A DNA stretch of 64,000 nt, taken from the NCBI RefSeq assembly GCF_025195085.2, contig NZ_JANAVY020000018.1:1-64000 (forward strand), read 5' to 3'. The position numbers and the translations under genes were made by a program. This stretch comes from Vibrio intestinalis. GTDB taxonomy: Bacteria > Pseudomonadota > Gammaproteobacteria > Enterobacterales > Vibrionaceae. This document shows, one piece after another, positions 17,173-27,084 of the stretch; position 1 is the stretch's first letter, and each line of letters begins with the position of its first letter. The notes below the pieces were generated by a model, which was not told where the DNA came from, did not search any database, and was given only the letters and a program-made list of their open reading frames with translations.

Positions 17173-20100
17173 ATGATGATCAAACTTGCTGAATTTGCTA
17201 TCAAGCAACGCACATTCTTACTATTTTTCACACTGCTAAGCATTATTGCGGGCATCTATTCCTATTTTGATTTAGGCAAACTGGAAGACCCTACCTTTAC
17301 CGTGAAAACTGCGGTAGTTGTTACCTTATATCCTGGTGCGTCGGCGCAAGAGGTCGAAAGCCAAGTGACTGATACGATTGAGACAAAACTGCAAGAGATG
17401 GCAGAGCTCAATCGACTACGCTCGCTTTCTCGCCCAGGTATGTCGATGGTATTCGTCGATATCAAAGAAAGCCTCAACTCTAAACAATTGCCGCAGCAAT
17501 GGGATTTATTGCGCCGCAAAGTTAACGATGTGAAGTTGTTGCTACCAGCAACCGCGCAGATTTCGATTGTTCAGGATGAGTTCTCTGAAGTTTACGGCAT
17601 GCTTTTCGCGGTACATGGCGATGATGCCAAGCCAGATGAGCTGCGTCGTTATTCGGAAGAGCTACAGCGCCGTATCAAAGCGGTCAATGGTATCAAGAAA
17701 GTCGAACTGCATGGCGTACGAGCACGTACAGTGTTTATCGATATCCCCAATGAGCGATTATCTCAATATGGCTTATCAATGGCTCAGGTATGGAGTCAGC
17801 TAAATAATCAAAATATGACTTTCGAAGCGGGTCAGTTTGATGTTGGCACGGAAAGAATTCGAGTTAATCAAAGTAGTGAATTGCAATCTATTCAAGATGT
17901 AGAAAACTTGATGATCAAAGGCGGTGTTAGCTCTATTGGTACTGGTATTATCCGCTTAGGCGATATTGCTGATGTTACTATGGGTTACCAAACTCCCGCA
18001 ATGACCGAAAACCGCTACAACGGTGAGCAATCGGTAACGCTCGCAGTTAGCCCAGTTCCGGGCATTAATGTTGTCTCTTTGGGCGATACTATTCGCACAA
18101 TTATCTCTGAGTACCAAGCAACTTTGCCATTAGGGGTAGAGATTTCTAGTGTGGCTTATCAGCCCGACGAAGTGCAGAAGTCCATCGACGATTTTGTTGG
18201 TAACTTGCTAGAGAGTGTCGGCATTGTATTTATCGTGCTGTTGGTGTTTATGGGCTTTAAGAGCGCGACGATTGTCGGTTCAAGCTTGTTGTTGACCATT
18301 TTGCTTACGTTGATCTATATGAACGTCGCGAGCATCGATTTACACCGTGTATCGCTTGGTACGTTTATCTTGGCTTTGGGTATGCTGGTGGATAACGCGA
18401 TTGTTATTACCGATATGATGATTGCGAAACTCAACAAAGGTGTGGAACGTACTCAAGCCGCACTTGAATCAGTGAAAGAGACTGCGCTGCCACTATTTGG
18501 TGCAACTGTGATCGCTATTATGGGTGCGAGCCCAGTGCTGTTCTCAAAAACGGACGCTGCGGAATTTGCTGGCTCAGTGTTTTACATTATCGCATCGTCA
18601 CTCTTGCTTTCTTGGCTCGTCGCGATGACATTCACCATCCTGATGTGTTGGTTGTTCATTAAGCCAAGTACCAAAAGCACAGACGACCGTTTGGCTGGTT
18701 ATAAACGCTGCGTTCACTGGACGGTTGATAACCCAAAGAGAGCTCTTCTTGCACTGATTCCTCTTATTGTTGTGACAGGCTTTGCAGCGCCTTATGTGGC
18801 CATTAACTTCATTCCACAATCAGATAGACCAATCGTGTTTTTTGATTACTGGTTGCCAAATGGTGCGAAGATCGAGCAAACCTCAGCGGATATGAAGAAA
18901 ATCGAGCAATGGCTACTAGTACAACCTGAAGTGGAGAGTATTTCTACCTCAGTAGGTGCAAGTGTACCGCGCTTCTCGGTAACAGTAGAGCCAGAGCCAC
19001 TCGATCCAGCGTATGGTCAGATTCTAATTAACACCAAAGACTATCATGCAATTTCGAGCTTAGTGGAGCGAGGTGACCAATGGGTAGCGGAGTATTTTGC
19101 TGATGCAGAGCCTCGCTTTAGAGCGCTTAAACTGGCAACGGCAGACAAATATTCTGTTGAGGTACGATTCTCAGGTCCGGATGAAGCGGTGCTGCATGAC
19201 TTAGCTAACCAAGCTAAGGCGATTATGCGCACGCATCCTGATGCTAAGTATGTGCGTGATGATTGGCGCCAGCAAAGCAAAGTGTTAAAGCCGATTATCA
19301 ACCAAGATAAAGCACGCCGAGCGGGGATTAACCGAGCAGACATTGCTTTTGCGCTGAAACGTGCTTCGAACGGTATGCCACTAGGCCAGATGAACCTAAA
19401 TGATGAGTTGATTCCAATTCAACTGCGCGCAACAGAGCAAAGTATGGGTTCTTTAGAAACCTTACCAGTTAAGTCTCTGCTAGGGCTTCATTCAGTACCA
19501 CTAGGCCAAGTTGTTGATGGCTTTGGACTGACAGCAGAAGAGAGCATGATTTGGCGTCGTAACCGAGTGAAAACCATCACTGCGCAAGCAGGGGTTGAGC
19601 GCAGTACAACACCGGCAAAAGTGCGTAATGCGATTAAAGATCAAATCGAGGCTATCGAGTTGCCACCAGGCTACACATTGGAGTGGGGCGGTGAATACTA
19701 CGATGAATATAAAGCAGTATCAGACATACTGAAGCAATTGCCTAAAGCCATGCTGATTATGGTGATCATCCTAGTTGCTATGTTTAATGGCTTTAAACAA
19801 CCAGTGATCATCTTGTCTACCATTCCTCTGGCTGCGACAGGTGCAACGTTCGCGTTACTTGGATTTGGAAAACCGTTTGGTTTTATGGCGCTCATTGGTG
19901 CAATTACCTTGATGGGTATGATCATTAAGAACGGCATTGTATTGATGGACCAAATCGAACTTGAGCGAAGCCAAGGGCGAACGCTTTCTGATGCGATCAA
20001 ACACGCAACCATCAACAGAACCATGGCGATATCGATGGGCGCATTAACTACAGCGTTGGGTATGATTCCTCTGCTGAGTGACCTTCTGTTCGACCAAATG

Positions 20101-20247
20101 GCGGCAACCATTATTGGTGGCTTAGCCGCGGCGACGGTATTGTCTCTATTTGTTATGCCTGCGCTCTATCGTTTGGCCTACAAAGATGAGCCTCAGCCAT
20201 TAAAAGAAGTCGAATACAAAGCACCCGAAACAGGAGCAATTCAATGA
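17173..20247 (+). CDS. RND efflux permease (HAE1-type)
   Basis: A 1024-residue proton-driven pump with the usual twelve membrane helices and two large periplasmic loops. Visible motifs are LYPGASAQEVESQVTDTIE in the first porter domain, LGMLVDNAIVITDMM in TM4, and GAITLMGMIIKNGIVLMDQIE in TM10. In TM4 the second of the AcrB-type paired aspartates is Asn (VDNAIV), as in several non-AcrB RND subfamilies. Substrates probably include drugs, bile or detergent-like compounds, but specificity is not readable. It overlaps the channel gene by 4 bp. Confidence 0.92.
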   Translation: MMIKLAEFAIKQRTFLLFFTLLSIIAGIYSYFDLGKLEDPTFTVKTAVVVTLYPGASAQEVESQVTDTIETKLQEMAELNRLRSLSRPGMSMVFVDIKESLNSKQLPQQWDLLRRKVNDVKLLLPATAQISIVQDEFSEVYGMLFAVHGDDAKPDELRRYSEELQRRIKAVNGIKKVELHGVRARTVFIDIPNERLSQYGLSMAQVWSQLNNQNMTFEAGQFDVGTERIRVNQSSELQSIQDVENLMIKGGVSSIGTGIIRLGDIADVTMGYQTPAMTENRYNGEQSVTLAVSPVPGINVVSLGDTIRTIISEYQATLPLGVEISSVAYQPDEVQKSIDDFVGNLLESVGIVFIVLLVFMGFKSATIVGSSLLLTILLTLIYMNVASIDLHRVSLGTFILALGMLVDNAIVITDMMIAKLNKGVERTQAALESVKETALPLFGATVIAIMGASPVLFSKTDAAEFAGSVFYIIASSLLLSWLVAMTFTILMCWLFIKPSTKSTDDRLAGYKRCVHWTVDNPKRALLALIPLIVVTGFAAPYVAINFIPQSDRPIVFFDYWLPNGAKIEQTSADMKKIEQWLLVQPEVESISTSVGASVPRFSVTVEPEPLDPAYGQILINTKDYHAISSLVERGDQWVAEYFADAEPRFRALKLATADKYSVEVRFSGPDEAVLHDLANQAKAIMRTHPDAKYVRDDWRQQSKVLKPIINQDKARRAGINRADIAFALKRASNGMPLGQMNLNDELIPIQLRATEQSMGSLETLPVKSLLGLHSVPLGQVVDGFGLTAEESMIWRRNRVKTITAQAGVERSTTPAKVRNAIKDQIEAIELPPGYTLEWGGEYYDEYKAVSDILKQLPKAMLIMVIILVAMFNGFKQPVIILSTIPLAATGATFALLGFGKPFGFMALIGAITLMGMIIKNGIVLMDQIELERSQGRTLSDAIKHATINRTMAISMGALTTALGMIPLLSDLLFDQMAATIIGGLAAATVLSLFVMPALYRLAYKDEPQPLKEVEYKAPETGAIQ

Positions 20248-21743
20248 GCATTAAAATGAAACAGCTTAGTAAGGCGTTAAGCCTTACTCCGATTGCGTTA
20301 GTTGTCGTTTTGTCTGGTTGCTCTATTGCGCCAGATTACGACCAAGCAGAAACGTTTAAAACGACAACGCTAGTTGAAAGCTATCTGTATACTGAAAACG
20401 AAAATCAGATGATTGATAGCCACCATTGGTGGCGTCAATTCGAAGATGAAACGTTAAATACTATGATTGAAGATGTGCAGCAGAAAAACATCCCGCTGAA
20501 AGTGGCCGCGCAGCGCATCAGAATGGCTCAAGGCTATCAGTCGGTGGTTGAATCATTCAAAGTCCCTACGGTAAGTGTTGGAGCGGGTTACTACAGCTAT
20601 CAATTGAGTAAGAACGATTCATTAATGGGCCCAGCGCTTAATCCAATCAGTGATAGCGTGGCAAACTTACCTCCATCTATTGGCAATATGACTTTGCTTG
20701 AAGCCGAGCATGATGGTGGCTTTGTTGGTGCGTCTATTGCGTGGGAGGTGGATTTATTCAATCGCATTGACCACCAGGCCAACGCAGCGGCTATTCGCGT
20801 AGAGCAAGCGGAGATCTACCAAAATGGACTAGTAACGCTGATCAGTGCTGATCTTGTCCATAACTATCTGCAGTATCGTGGCGCTGAGCAACGTATTGAA
20901 TTAGTTAAAGCGAACTTAGATGACCAAATAAAAACCATGAAGCTGATTGAAAAGGTGGTGCGCAGTGGTTATGGCTCGGATTTAGACCTTGCTCAAGCAA
21001 GAACCATGTTGGCTGCCACTCAATCGGTTTTACCGCAATTAGAAATCGCTCAACAAGCGCATAAACAACGTTTAGCGACTTTGTTGGGTGAGCCTTTGAG
21101 CGCAGTAGATATTCGTTTAGCGCAAACTAAAGGGCTACCGAGCATCAAAGGTGTCGTTCCTGTGGGACTACCATCTGATTTGCTGCTTCGTAGGCCAGAT
21201 ATTCAAATTGCCGAACGTGAGATGGCGGCAGTAAACCAAGAGCTTGCTGCGAGTATCGCAAACCGTTATCCGAAGTTTTTCTTAACCGGAGCGCCGGGGG
21301 TATCGGCGAGTAGCTTCGATGATCTGTTTAGTAGCGATTCATTTGGATGGGTTGGCTCGGCAGGCATACATTGGAACGTGTTTGACGGTGGTCGAGGTGA
21401 AGCGATGGTTGATATTAACCAAGCAAGGTTTGAAAGCGCAGCGCTTGGCTATCAGCACTCGGTGAATGCCGCGGTAGCGGAAGTGGATTCCATGCTATTT
21501 GCCTACGGTAGAAGCCAACAAAACGAGGCGCGAATCGAAGAAGCAGTCACGGCCTCACAAGGCGCAGTGAAAAAGGCTAAGTCATTATATCGTGCGGGTT
21601 TGATTGATCATTTAGCCGTGCTGGATGCACAGCGTCAAAGTCGTATTATTGAAGACAGACAAGTTGCCGCAAAACTGCAAACGGCGCAAGTCACGGTTGG
21701 GCTATACAAAGCTCTTGGTGGTGACTGGACGGCAAATCCTTAA
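20244..21743 (+). CDS. outer-membrane channel lipoprotein of the RND pump (NodT family)
   Basis: A 499-residue TolC-like outer-membrane factor. A lipobox (VVLSGC) follows the signal peptide, then YDQAETFK and the HHWWRQFEDETLN segment common in NodT-type channels. Two repeated helical-barrel regions include LLLRRPDIQIAEREMAAVNQ and AGLIDHLAVLDAQRQ. The ATGA overlap with the permease indicates coupled translation. The operon therefore encodes a complete tripartite pump. A second in-frame ATG at 20256 could also be used. Confidence 0.9.
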   Translation: MSIKMKQLSKALSLTPIALVVVLSGCSIAPDYDQAETFKTTTLVESYLYTENENQMIDSHHWWRQFEDETLNTMIEDVQQKNIPLKVAAQRIRMAQGYQSVVESFKVPTVSVGAGYYSYQLSKNDSLMGPALNPISDSVANLPPSIGNMTLLEAEHDGGFVGASIAWEVDLFNRIDHQANAAAIRVEQAEIYQNGLVTLISADLVHNYLQYRGAEQRIELVKANLDDQIKTMKLIEKVVRSGYGSDLDLAQARTMLAATQSVLPQLEIAQQAHKQRLATLLGEPLSAVDIRLAQTKGLPSIKGVVPVGLPSDLLLRRPDIQIAEREMAAVNQELAASIANRYPKFFLTGAPGVSASSFDDLFSSDSFGWVGSAGIHWNVFDGGRGEAMVDINQARFESAALGYQHSVNAAVAEVDSMLFAYGRSQQNEARIEEAVTASQGAVKKAKSLYRAGLIDHLAVLDAQRQSRIIEDRQVAAKLQTAQVTVGLYKALGGDWTANP

Positions 21744-21758
21744 CGGGCATTGCAAAGA

Positions 21759-21788
21759 AAACAGCCTCGCTAGAATGCGAGGCTGTTT
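21759..21788. terminator. bidirectional terminator after the RND operon
   Basis: AAACAGCCTCGC and GCGAGGCTGTTT make a perfect 12-bp stem with a 6-nt loop, T-rich on the plus side and A-rich on the left. It serves the rightward pump operon and the leftward metalloprotease gene. Confidence 0.85.
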
Positions 21789-21793
21789 TGTTA

Positions 21794-22732
21794 TTAGTTA
21801 AGCAAAATATGCTTCATTTTTTCCAGTAGCTCAGGCGAATTTACTGGAGTGACATTGAGAATAAGCAGCGCAAAGTTGTCCGCTAAAATTTCTTCTGGAT
21901 GAATGGTGTAATTGGTGTTGTAGCCAATTTGCTCGTAAAAACCTTCAACTTCACTTGGGTCAACAATAACTGGGTGGTCGTCATCGTAAGTCCAGTTTCC
22001 GTGCTCGTCCGCAACAATCAAGAATTTGAACAGCAGGTAATTAAAGAACTCGCCGCCTTTTTCTAGATCGTACTTTTCAGATACTGAGTACAGAATTGGC
22101 ATCGCCCAGATAGGCTGCTGATTGTGTGAGATGAAAATAGAGTAGTCGTTGACTGGGGCATCAGGGTTAGTGATCTTTCTATCTTCTAGATCATCAGGAA
22201 ACTCAATTTCACCGTCATATTTAAATCCGATCGCGTTATACATTTCGTCTTTCTTAACAGGGTTATGACGGGTGTATAGGTGGAAGATTTCATGAGCAAT
22301 GATGCGCTTAAGCTCGCGGCCGAGTGTTAATTTGTCGCGTTGAAGAATAATCGATGTACCGCGAGTGTAGGCCGCAGTGCCTTCTTCAGCGCCAGTGGTC
22401 AGAATCATTTTGATTTGCGCAGGTAAGTTGAGCGGGTACTTGTTTAGCTCTGTTTGTAGCTCCGCATAAGCTTGGTTTACGTAGGCTTTATCTTGTTCGG
22501 TCCAATCAAGGGTGTTTTGACGAATGAAGCGCTTAAATTCCGGCTTCGATACGTGATCGATGGTTTTCATCCTTGCTTCCATATCAAATTGGCTAAGACG
22601 AACCATAAAATCATCATTTTTACTTAGCTCTACTGCCGCCTGTTGGGCGTCAATAAAGTTCAGCGTGGGTTGGGCAAGCGCAGTAAAGGATACGCTAGCA
22701 ATAGCAGCCACCAAAAGAGCTTTTAACTTCAT
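21794..22732 (-). CDS. exported HExxH metalloprotease-like protein
   Basis: A 312-residue secreted or periplasmic protein. The ATG at 22732 has GGAGG upstream and starts a clear signal peptide (KLKALLVAAIASVSFTALA). RIIAHEIFHLYTRHN near residue 140 contains the zincin HExxH. The downstream EILADNFALL near residue 290 may supply the third ligand (Glu). I cannot name the family. It is probably monocistronic, upstream of an independent terminator and downstream of nothing on its strand. Confidence 0.6.
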   Translation of the reverse strand: MKLKALLVAAIASVSFTALAQPTLNFIDAQQAAVELSKNDDFMVRLSQFDMEARMKTIDHVSKPEFKRFIRQNTLDWTEQDKAYVNQAYAELQTELNKYPLNLPAQIKMILTTGAEEGTAAYTRGTSIILQRDKLTLGRELKRIIAHEIFHLYTRHNPVKKDEMYNAIGFKYDGEIEFPDDLEDRKITNPDAPVNDYSIFISHNQQPIWAMPILYSVSEKYDLEKGGEFFNYLLFKFLIVADEHGNWTYDDDHPVIVDPSEVEGFYEQIGYNTNYTIHPEEILADNFALLILNVTPVNSPELLEKMKHILLN

Positions 22733-22943
22733 GTAAACCTCCAAAAAAACAATCGAAGTGCATCAGTGCCACTCCATTTTGGAAGTGTTTGATCATTGAG
22801 ACGATGGAAGAGTTGTAACTGTGGTAGTAATTGCGATCGGTATTAAATGATGTGCATATAGGGGGTGAAAGATTGCGATAATGACCCATTGATAGATGCG
22901 CTGGATCATGGTTTAGTTATTGATATTGTTAATGTTTAGTAAA

Positions 22944-22969
22944 ACTCCCTTCCGGTGAAAGAAGGGAGT
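22944..22969 (-). terminator. terminator of the nap operon
   Basis: ACTCCCTTC and GAAGGGAGT form a 9-bp stem; read leftward it is followed by TTTACT. It lies 8 bp past the stop of the last small nap-linked gene. Confidence 0.75.
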
Positions 22970-22976
22970 GTCTGTT

Positions 22977-23114
22977 TTACTCTACGTGTTTATCTTTGCC
23001 GAGCGACAATATCCAAAGGCAGATCGCTGCAACAACCGCGAAGCCTGAAAGGATGATAAACGGCATTGCGCTGTAGCCTAAGATATGCCAAATCACTGAC
23101 TCTAATGTACTCAT
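22977..23114 (-). CDS. 45-residue membrane protein of the nap cluster (TIGR02808-like)
   Basis: A single-span membrane protein beginning MSTLESVIWHILGYSAMPF, with a hydrophobic helix around FIILSGFAVVAAICLWIL and a short charged tail ending KDKHVE. A very small family of this size (TIGR02808) is known beside nap genes in Vibrio and Photobacterium, and this matches it in length, topology and position. AGGAGA precedes the ATG. It starts 12 bp after napC and ends just before the operon terminator. It may assist NapC or quinol access, by analogy with NapE; that is inference. Confidence 0.8.
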   Translation of the reverse strand: MSTLESVIWHILGYSAMPFIILSGFAVVAAICLWILSLGKDKHVE

Positions 23115-23125
23115 TTAGCTTTCTC

Positions 23126-23704
23126 CTATTGCCAGCCTTCAACGCCATGCATGTCTGGCAGTTTGTGAGCAATACCTTTGTGGCAATCTACACAAGTCTT
23201 GTCGCCATTCGCAAGCGCTGTAGAGTGCTGTTTGGCACTGCGTTCACTCTGTTCAGAAAAATCCATGTAGTCAAACTGGTGGCAGTTACGACACTCTAAC
23301 GAGTCGTTCTTTTTCAGTCTCGACCATTCACGTTCGGCAAGGTGTGCTCGACGTTCTTGGAATTTTTCTGGGGTGTCGATAGTTTTCAATACGTAGTGAG
23401 CGAATAGCTCTTTTGACGCTTGAACTTTACGAACGATCTTATCTGTCCATTCATGGGGTACGTGACAATCTGAACAGATGGCTCGAACACCAGAGCGGTT
23501 AGAGTAGTGAATCGTTTCTTGGATTTCTGCAACGATAGGTGCGTGACAGCCAGAGCAAAACTCTTCCGTGTTGGTCGCTTCCATACCGGTGTTGAATGCG
23601 CCCCAAAACAATAAACCGCCTGAGAAACCCATGAATAAAACAACACCAACGGCTGCCTTGCTTGGGCTAATCAATCGTTTCCAAAATGTTTTTAGTAGTT
23701 TCAT
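23126..23704 (-). CDS. napC: NapC tetraheme cytochrome c quinol dehydrogenase
   Basis: A 192-residue NapC/NirT-family cytochrome that passes electrons from menaquinol or ubiquinol to NapB-NapA. One N-terminal membrane anchor (AAVGVVLFMGFSGGLLFWGAF) is followed by four heme motifs: CSGCH, CSDCH, CRNCH and CVDCH. A Met after the first site (GMEAT region) and the conserved HYSNRSGVRA segment are typical. It lies 25 bp after napB in a leftward nap operon. Confidence 0.95.
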   Translation of the reverse strand: MKLLKTFWKRLISPSKAAVGVVLFMGFSGGLLFWGAFNTGMEATNTEEFCSGCHAPIVAEIQETIHYSNRSGVRAICSDCHVPHEWTDKIVRKVQASKELFAHYVLKTIDTPEKFQERRAHLAEREWSRLKKNDSLECRNCHQFDYMDFSEQSERSAKQHSTALANGDKTCVDCHKGIAHKLPDMHGVEGWQ

Positions 23705-23729
23705 AAATCGCCTCTTTTACTTTATACGA

Positions 23730-24194
23730 TCAATGAAGAGAATCGACGCTTTCAAAGTCATTTTTAATTAAAGGTTTTGCATCCGCTTGTGGAACGTGGC
23801 ATTGCAAACAGAAGTAACGGCGTGGTGACATATCTGCCAGCACAGCGTCTTCACGGTTTACGTAGTGAGTCACACTGATCTTAGTGGCATTCATCTCTTT
23901 CGCGTTTTTCCAGCTATGACAAGCCAAACACTTGTTCGCATTGAGCGACACTTCGTAACTACGAATGTTATGAGGAATTAACGGTGGCTGATAAACGTAG
24001 CTGCTGTCCACTTCGTGCTCGCGAGGGTACTTTTTGAACTCGTCGGCTGCACGAGTATCTTCTAACTCGCTTGCACCACGAAGTGACTCAAGGCCACCGA
24101 TACCGCCTGGGTTTTCAAGCTCAACTTGTGCAACGGTCACACTGGCTAAACTAAGGGCACTGATAGATAACAGTGCGAGGATGATTTTTTTCAT
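23730..24194 (-). CDS. napB: NapB diheme cytochrome c, nitrate reductase small subunit
   Basis: A 154-residue periplasmic diheme subunit. The ATG at 24194 has GGAG upstream and opens a Sec signal (KKIILALLSISALSLASVTVAQ); a longer frame to 24260 lacks this logic. Two heme motifs are present, CLACHSW and CLQCHVP, with the expected distal histidines (SVTHYVNRED). It takes electrons from NapC and reduces NapA. It lies between napA and napC. Confidence 0.95.
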   Translation of the reverse strand: MKKIILALLSISALSLASVTVAQVELENPGGIGGLESLRGASELEDTRAADEFKKYPREHEVDSSYVYQPPLIPHNIRSYEVSLNANKCLACHSWKNAKEMNATKISVTHYVNREDAVLADMSPRRYFCLQCHVPQADAKPLIKNDFESVDSLH

Positions 24195-24270
24195 TGCTAA
24201 TTCTCCGCCTAATGGCTTACTTCCGGTGTAGCCCCACCCAGTGGAGGGCAGGGCTCGCATTCATATCGCT

Positions 24271-26760
24271 CTATGCGACTTTTGTAATCTTCACTGGACA
24301 CTTCTTGAAGTCGGTCTGCTTAGACAGCGGATCGGTTGCATCAAGAATCAGTTTGTTAATTAGAATGCGTGCGTCGAAAAACGGCACGAACACCAAGCCT
24401 TGTGGTGGACGGTTACGGCCACGGGTTTCTACACGAACGCGAACTTCACCGCGCTTGTTAGAAATTAGAACTTCTTCACCACGACGAACGTTACGTTTCT
24501 TAGCATCGTCTGGGTGCATGTAGCAGACTGCATCAGGTACTGCTTTGTACAGTTCAGGTACACGACGTGTCATTGTGCCGGTGTGCCAGTGCTCAAGAAC
24601 ACGGCCGGTACATAACCACATATCAAACTCAGAGTCTGGCAGTTCTGGTGGCGCTTCGTAAGGTGCTGAAATAATCCATGCTTTACCATCTGGCTTACCA
24701 TAGAAATCCCAGTCAGAGCCTGCTTTGGCATACGGATCTGAGCCTTCTTTGTAACGCCATAGTGTTTCTTTGCCATCGACCACTGGCCAGCGTAAGCCGC
24801 GCACTTCGTGGTAGCGATCATACGGCGCTAAATCGTGGCCATGGCCGCGACCAAATTGCGCGTATTCTTCGAACAGACCTTTTTGCACGTAGTAGCCAAA
24901 GTGGTGTGCATCGTCGTTAAGATCGCGAGCTTCCTCAATTGGGAACTTATCGATAGTGCCGTTAGCAAATAGCATGTCGTACATGGTTTTACCACGGTAC
25001 TGTGGCGCTAGAGCAAGCTGTTCTTCAGTCCACACTTCTTCCATCTTGAAGCGTTTCGAGAATTCCATTACCTGCCAAAGGTCTGATTTCGCTTCGCCCA
25101 CGGTTTCAACTTGTTGATACCACGCTTGAGTACGACGCTCAGCATTACCGTAAGCACCTTCTTTCTCAATCCACATTGCGGTAGGAAGCACTAGGTCAGC
25201 GGCTTGTGCGGTAGCGGTTGGGTATGGGTCAGAACATACAATGAAGTTTTCAGGGTTGCGGTAGCCCGGCAAACGTTCGTTGTTGATGTTTGGGCCAGCT
25301 TGCATGTTGTTGTTACACATTACCCAGTAAGCGTTCAGTTTACCGTCACGCAGTTTTCGGTCTTGAACAACAGCGTGGAAGCCTGGCTTCGGAGGGATAA
25401 CACCGTCAGGAATATTCCAGATACCTTCGGCAATCTTGCGGTGTTTAGGGTTGGCAACAACCATATCTGCTGGCAGACGGTGTGAGAATGTACCTACTTC
25501 ACGCGCAGTACCACATGCTGATGGTTGGCCTGTTAGTGAGAATGGGCTGTTACCCGGAGTCGCAATTTTACCTGTTAGTAGGTGAATGTTGTAAATCAGG
25601 CTGTTCATCCATACACCGCGAGTGTGCTGGTTCATACCCATTGTCCAAAGAGACATCACCTTGGTGTTTGGATCGGCGTATTGCTTAGCTAGCTCAATCA
25701 GTTTTTCAACTTCAACACCTGACATTTCAGAGGCCTTTTCAGCGGTGTAAGGCGCAACTGACTTCTTGTACTCTTCAAAGTTAATTGAAGTCATTTTACC
25801 TGAGTTAGGGTGGGCTGCTGCTTGTTGAAGTGGGTCGTCATCACGCAGGCCATAACCAATATCAGTTTCGGCTTGTTTGAAGTTAGTGTGCTTATTAACG
25901 AAATCCCAGTTCACCGCGTCATTTTCAATGATGTAATTCGCGATGAAGTTAGCGATGGCCAAGTCAGTCTGAGGCTCGAAGATGTAGCCTTTATCTGCTA
26001 ACTCAAATGAGCGGTGGTAGTAGGTAGAAAGCACGTTCACTTTTACATGAGGGTGACTTAAACGGCGGTCAGTGATACGTGTCCAAAGTACTGGGTGCAT
26101 TTCAGCCATGTTTGAACCCCAAAGTACGAACGAATCCGCGTTTTCGAAGTCATCATAACAACCCATTGGTTCATCAATACCGAAGCTACGCATGAATGCG
26201 CCTACAGCCGAAGCCATACAGTGACGGGCATTAGGGTCGATGTTGTTAGAGCGGAAGCCCGCTTTCATCATCTTCGCTGCGGCGTAGCCTTCCATCACTG
26301 TCCATTGGCCTGAACCAAACATACCAACCCCTGTCGGGCCTTGTTTCTTCAGTGCGTGTTTCCACTTTTCAGCCATGACATCGAAAGCGGTATCCCAAGA
26401 GACTGGTGCAAACTCACCATCTTTGTGAAATTTGCCGTCTTTCATACGCAGTAGTGGCTGAGTCAGACGGTCTTCACCGTACATGATCTTAGAAAGGAAA
26501 TAACCTTTAATACAGTTCAGGCCTTTGTTTACTGGCGCTTCTGGGTCACCTTGTGTGGCAACCACTTTACCATTTTGTGTCCCAACTAGAACTGAGCATC
26601 CTGTACCACAGAAACGACAAGGTGCTTTGTCCCAGGTAATTTTGGTTTTGTCCGAGCTAGCAATCAGGTTAGTCGCAGAAGCGGGTAGTGTAATACCTGC
26701 GACTGCGGCAGCTGATGCCGCTGCGTTTGCTTTAACAAACGCACGTCTTGTCATTTTCAT
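24271..26760 (-). CDS. napA: NapA periplasmic nitrate reductase catalytic subunit
   Basis: An 829-residue molybdopterin oxidoreductase reducing nitrate to nitrite in the periplasm. It starts with a twin-arginine signal (KMTRRAFVKANAAASAAAVAG). The [4Fe-4S] ligands are CRFCGTGC, 27 residues, then NCIKG. The molybdenum-ligand cysteine is in DPNARHCMASAV. The length equals typical NapA. It overlaps napD by 4 bp, so its chaperone is made just before it. Confidence 0.97.
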   Translation of the reverse strand: MKMTRRAFVKANAAASAAAVAGITLPASATNLIASSDKTKITWDKAPCRFCGTGCSVLVGTQNGKVVATQGDPEAPVNKGLNCIKGYFLSKIMYGEDRLTQPLLRMKDGKFHKDGEFAPVSWDTAFDVMAEKWKHALKKQGPTGVGMFGSGQWTVMEGYAAAKMMKAGFRSNNIDPNARHCMASAVGAFMRSFGIDEPMGCYDDFENADSFVLWGSNMAEMHPVLWTRITDRRLSHPHVKVNVLSTYYHRSFELADKGYIFEPQTDLAIANFIANYIIENDAVNWDFVNKHTNFKQAETDIGYGLRDDDPLQQAAAHPNSGKMTSINFEEYKKSVAPYTAEKASEMSGVEVEKLIELAKQYADPNTKVMSLWTMGMNQHTRGVWMNSLIYNIHLLTGKIATPGNSPFSLTGQPSACGTAREVGTFSHRLPADMVVANPKHRKIAEGIWNIPDGVIPPKPGFHAVVQDRKLRDGKLNAYWVMCNNNMQAGPNINNERLPGYRNPENFIVCSDPYPTATAQAADLVLPTAMWIEKEGAYGNAERRTQAWYQQVETVGEAKSDLWQVMEFSKRFKMEEVWTEEQLALAPQYRGKTMYDMLFANGTIDKFPIEEARDLNDDAHHFGYYVQKGLFEEYAQFGRGHGHDLAPYDRYHEVRGLRWPVVDGKETLWRYKEGSDPYAKAGSDWDFYGKPDGKAWIISAPYEAPPELPDSEFDMWLCTGRVLEHWHTGTMTRRVPELYKAVPDAVCYMHPDDAKKRNVRRGEEVLISNKRGEVRVRVETRGRNRPPQGLVFVPFFDARILINKLILDATDPLSKQTDFKKCPVKITKVA

Positions 26761-27062
26761 GCTTCATCCTCTAGTTGGGATTGTTGTTTTCCAGTGTTTG
26801 GCTCAACATCGTTGAGACCAGATTCGATTTGGTGATAGACCAATACCGTGCTCAGCACGTTAGGCAGGTTGTTGATGGCTTCAATCGTATCGGTGATGAA
26901 ACCTTGGTTTTCGGTTTCAAGCACTACAACAACCTTGCCTTCAGGGCTATCGCCATAAATTTCGGCATTGTCGAATAATGTAATTTGCGCTTTAATCGCC
27001 TCAAGATGCTGAGGGGCGACATGAACGACTAAACTCGAGATGTGTACTTCGTTTAACGACAT
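26757..27062 (-). CDS. napD: NapD chaperone for NapA
   Basis: A 101-residue cytosolic maturation factor that binds the NapA twin-arginine signal peptide. The N-terminal EVHISSLVVHVAPQHLEAIKAQI and the later TIEAINNLPNVLSTVLVYHQIE fit the small ferredoxin-like NapD fold. The gene lies between napF and napA with a 4-bp overlap into napA. Confidence 0.93.
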   Translation of the reverse strand: MSLNEVHISSLVVHVAPQHLEAIKAQITLFDNAEIYGDSPEGKVVVVLETENQGFITDTIEAINNLPNVLSTVLVYHQIESGLNDVEPNTGKQQSQLEDEA

Positions 27063-27084
27063 TTATTATTCTCGTATTGACCGC

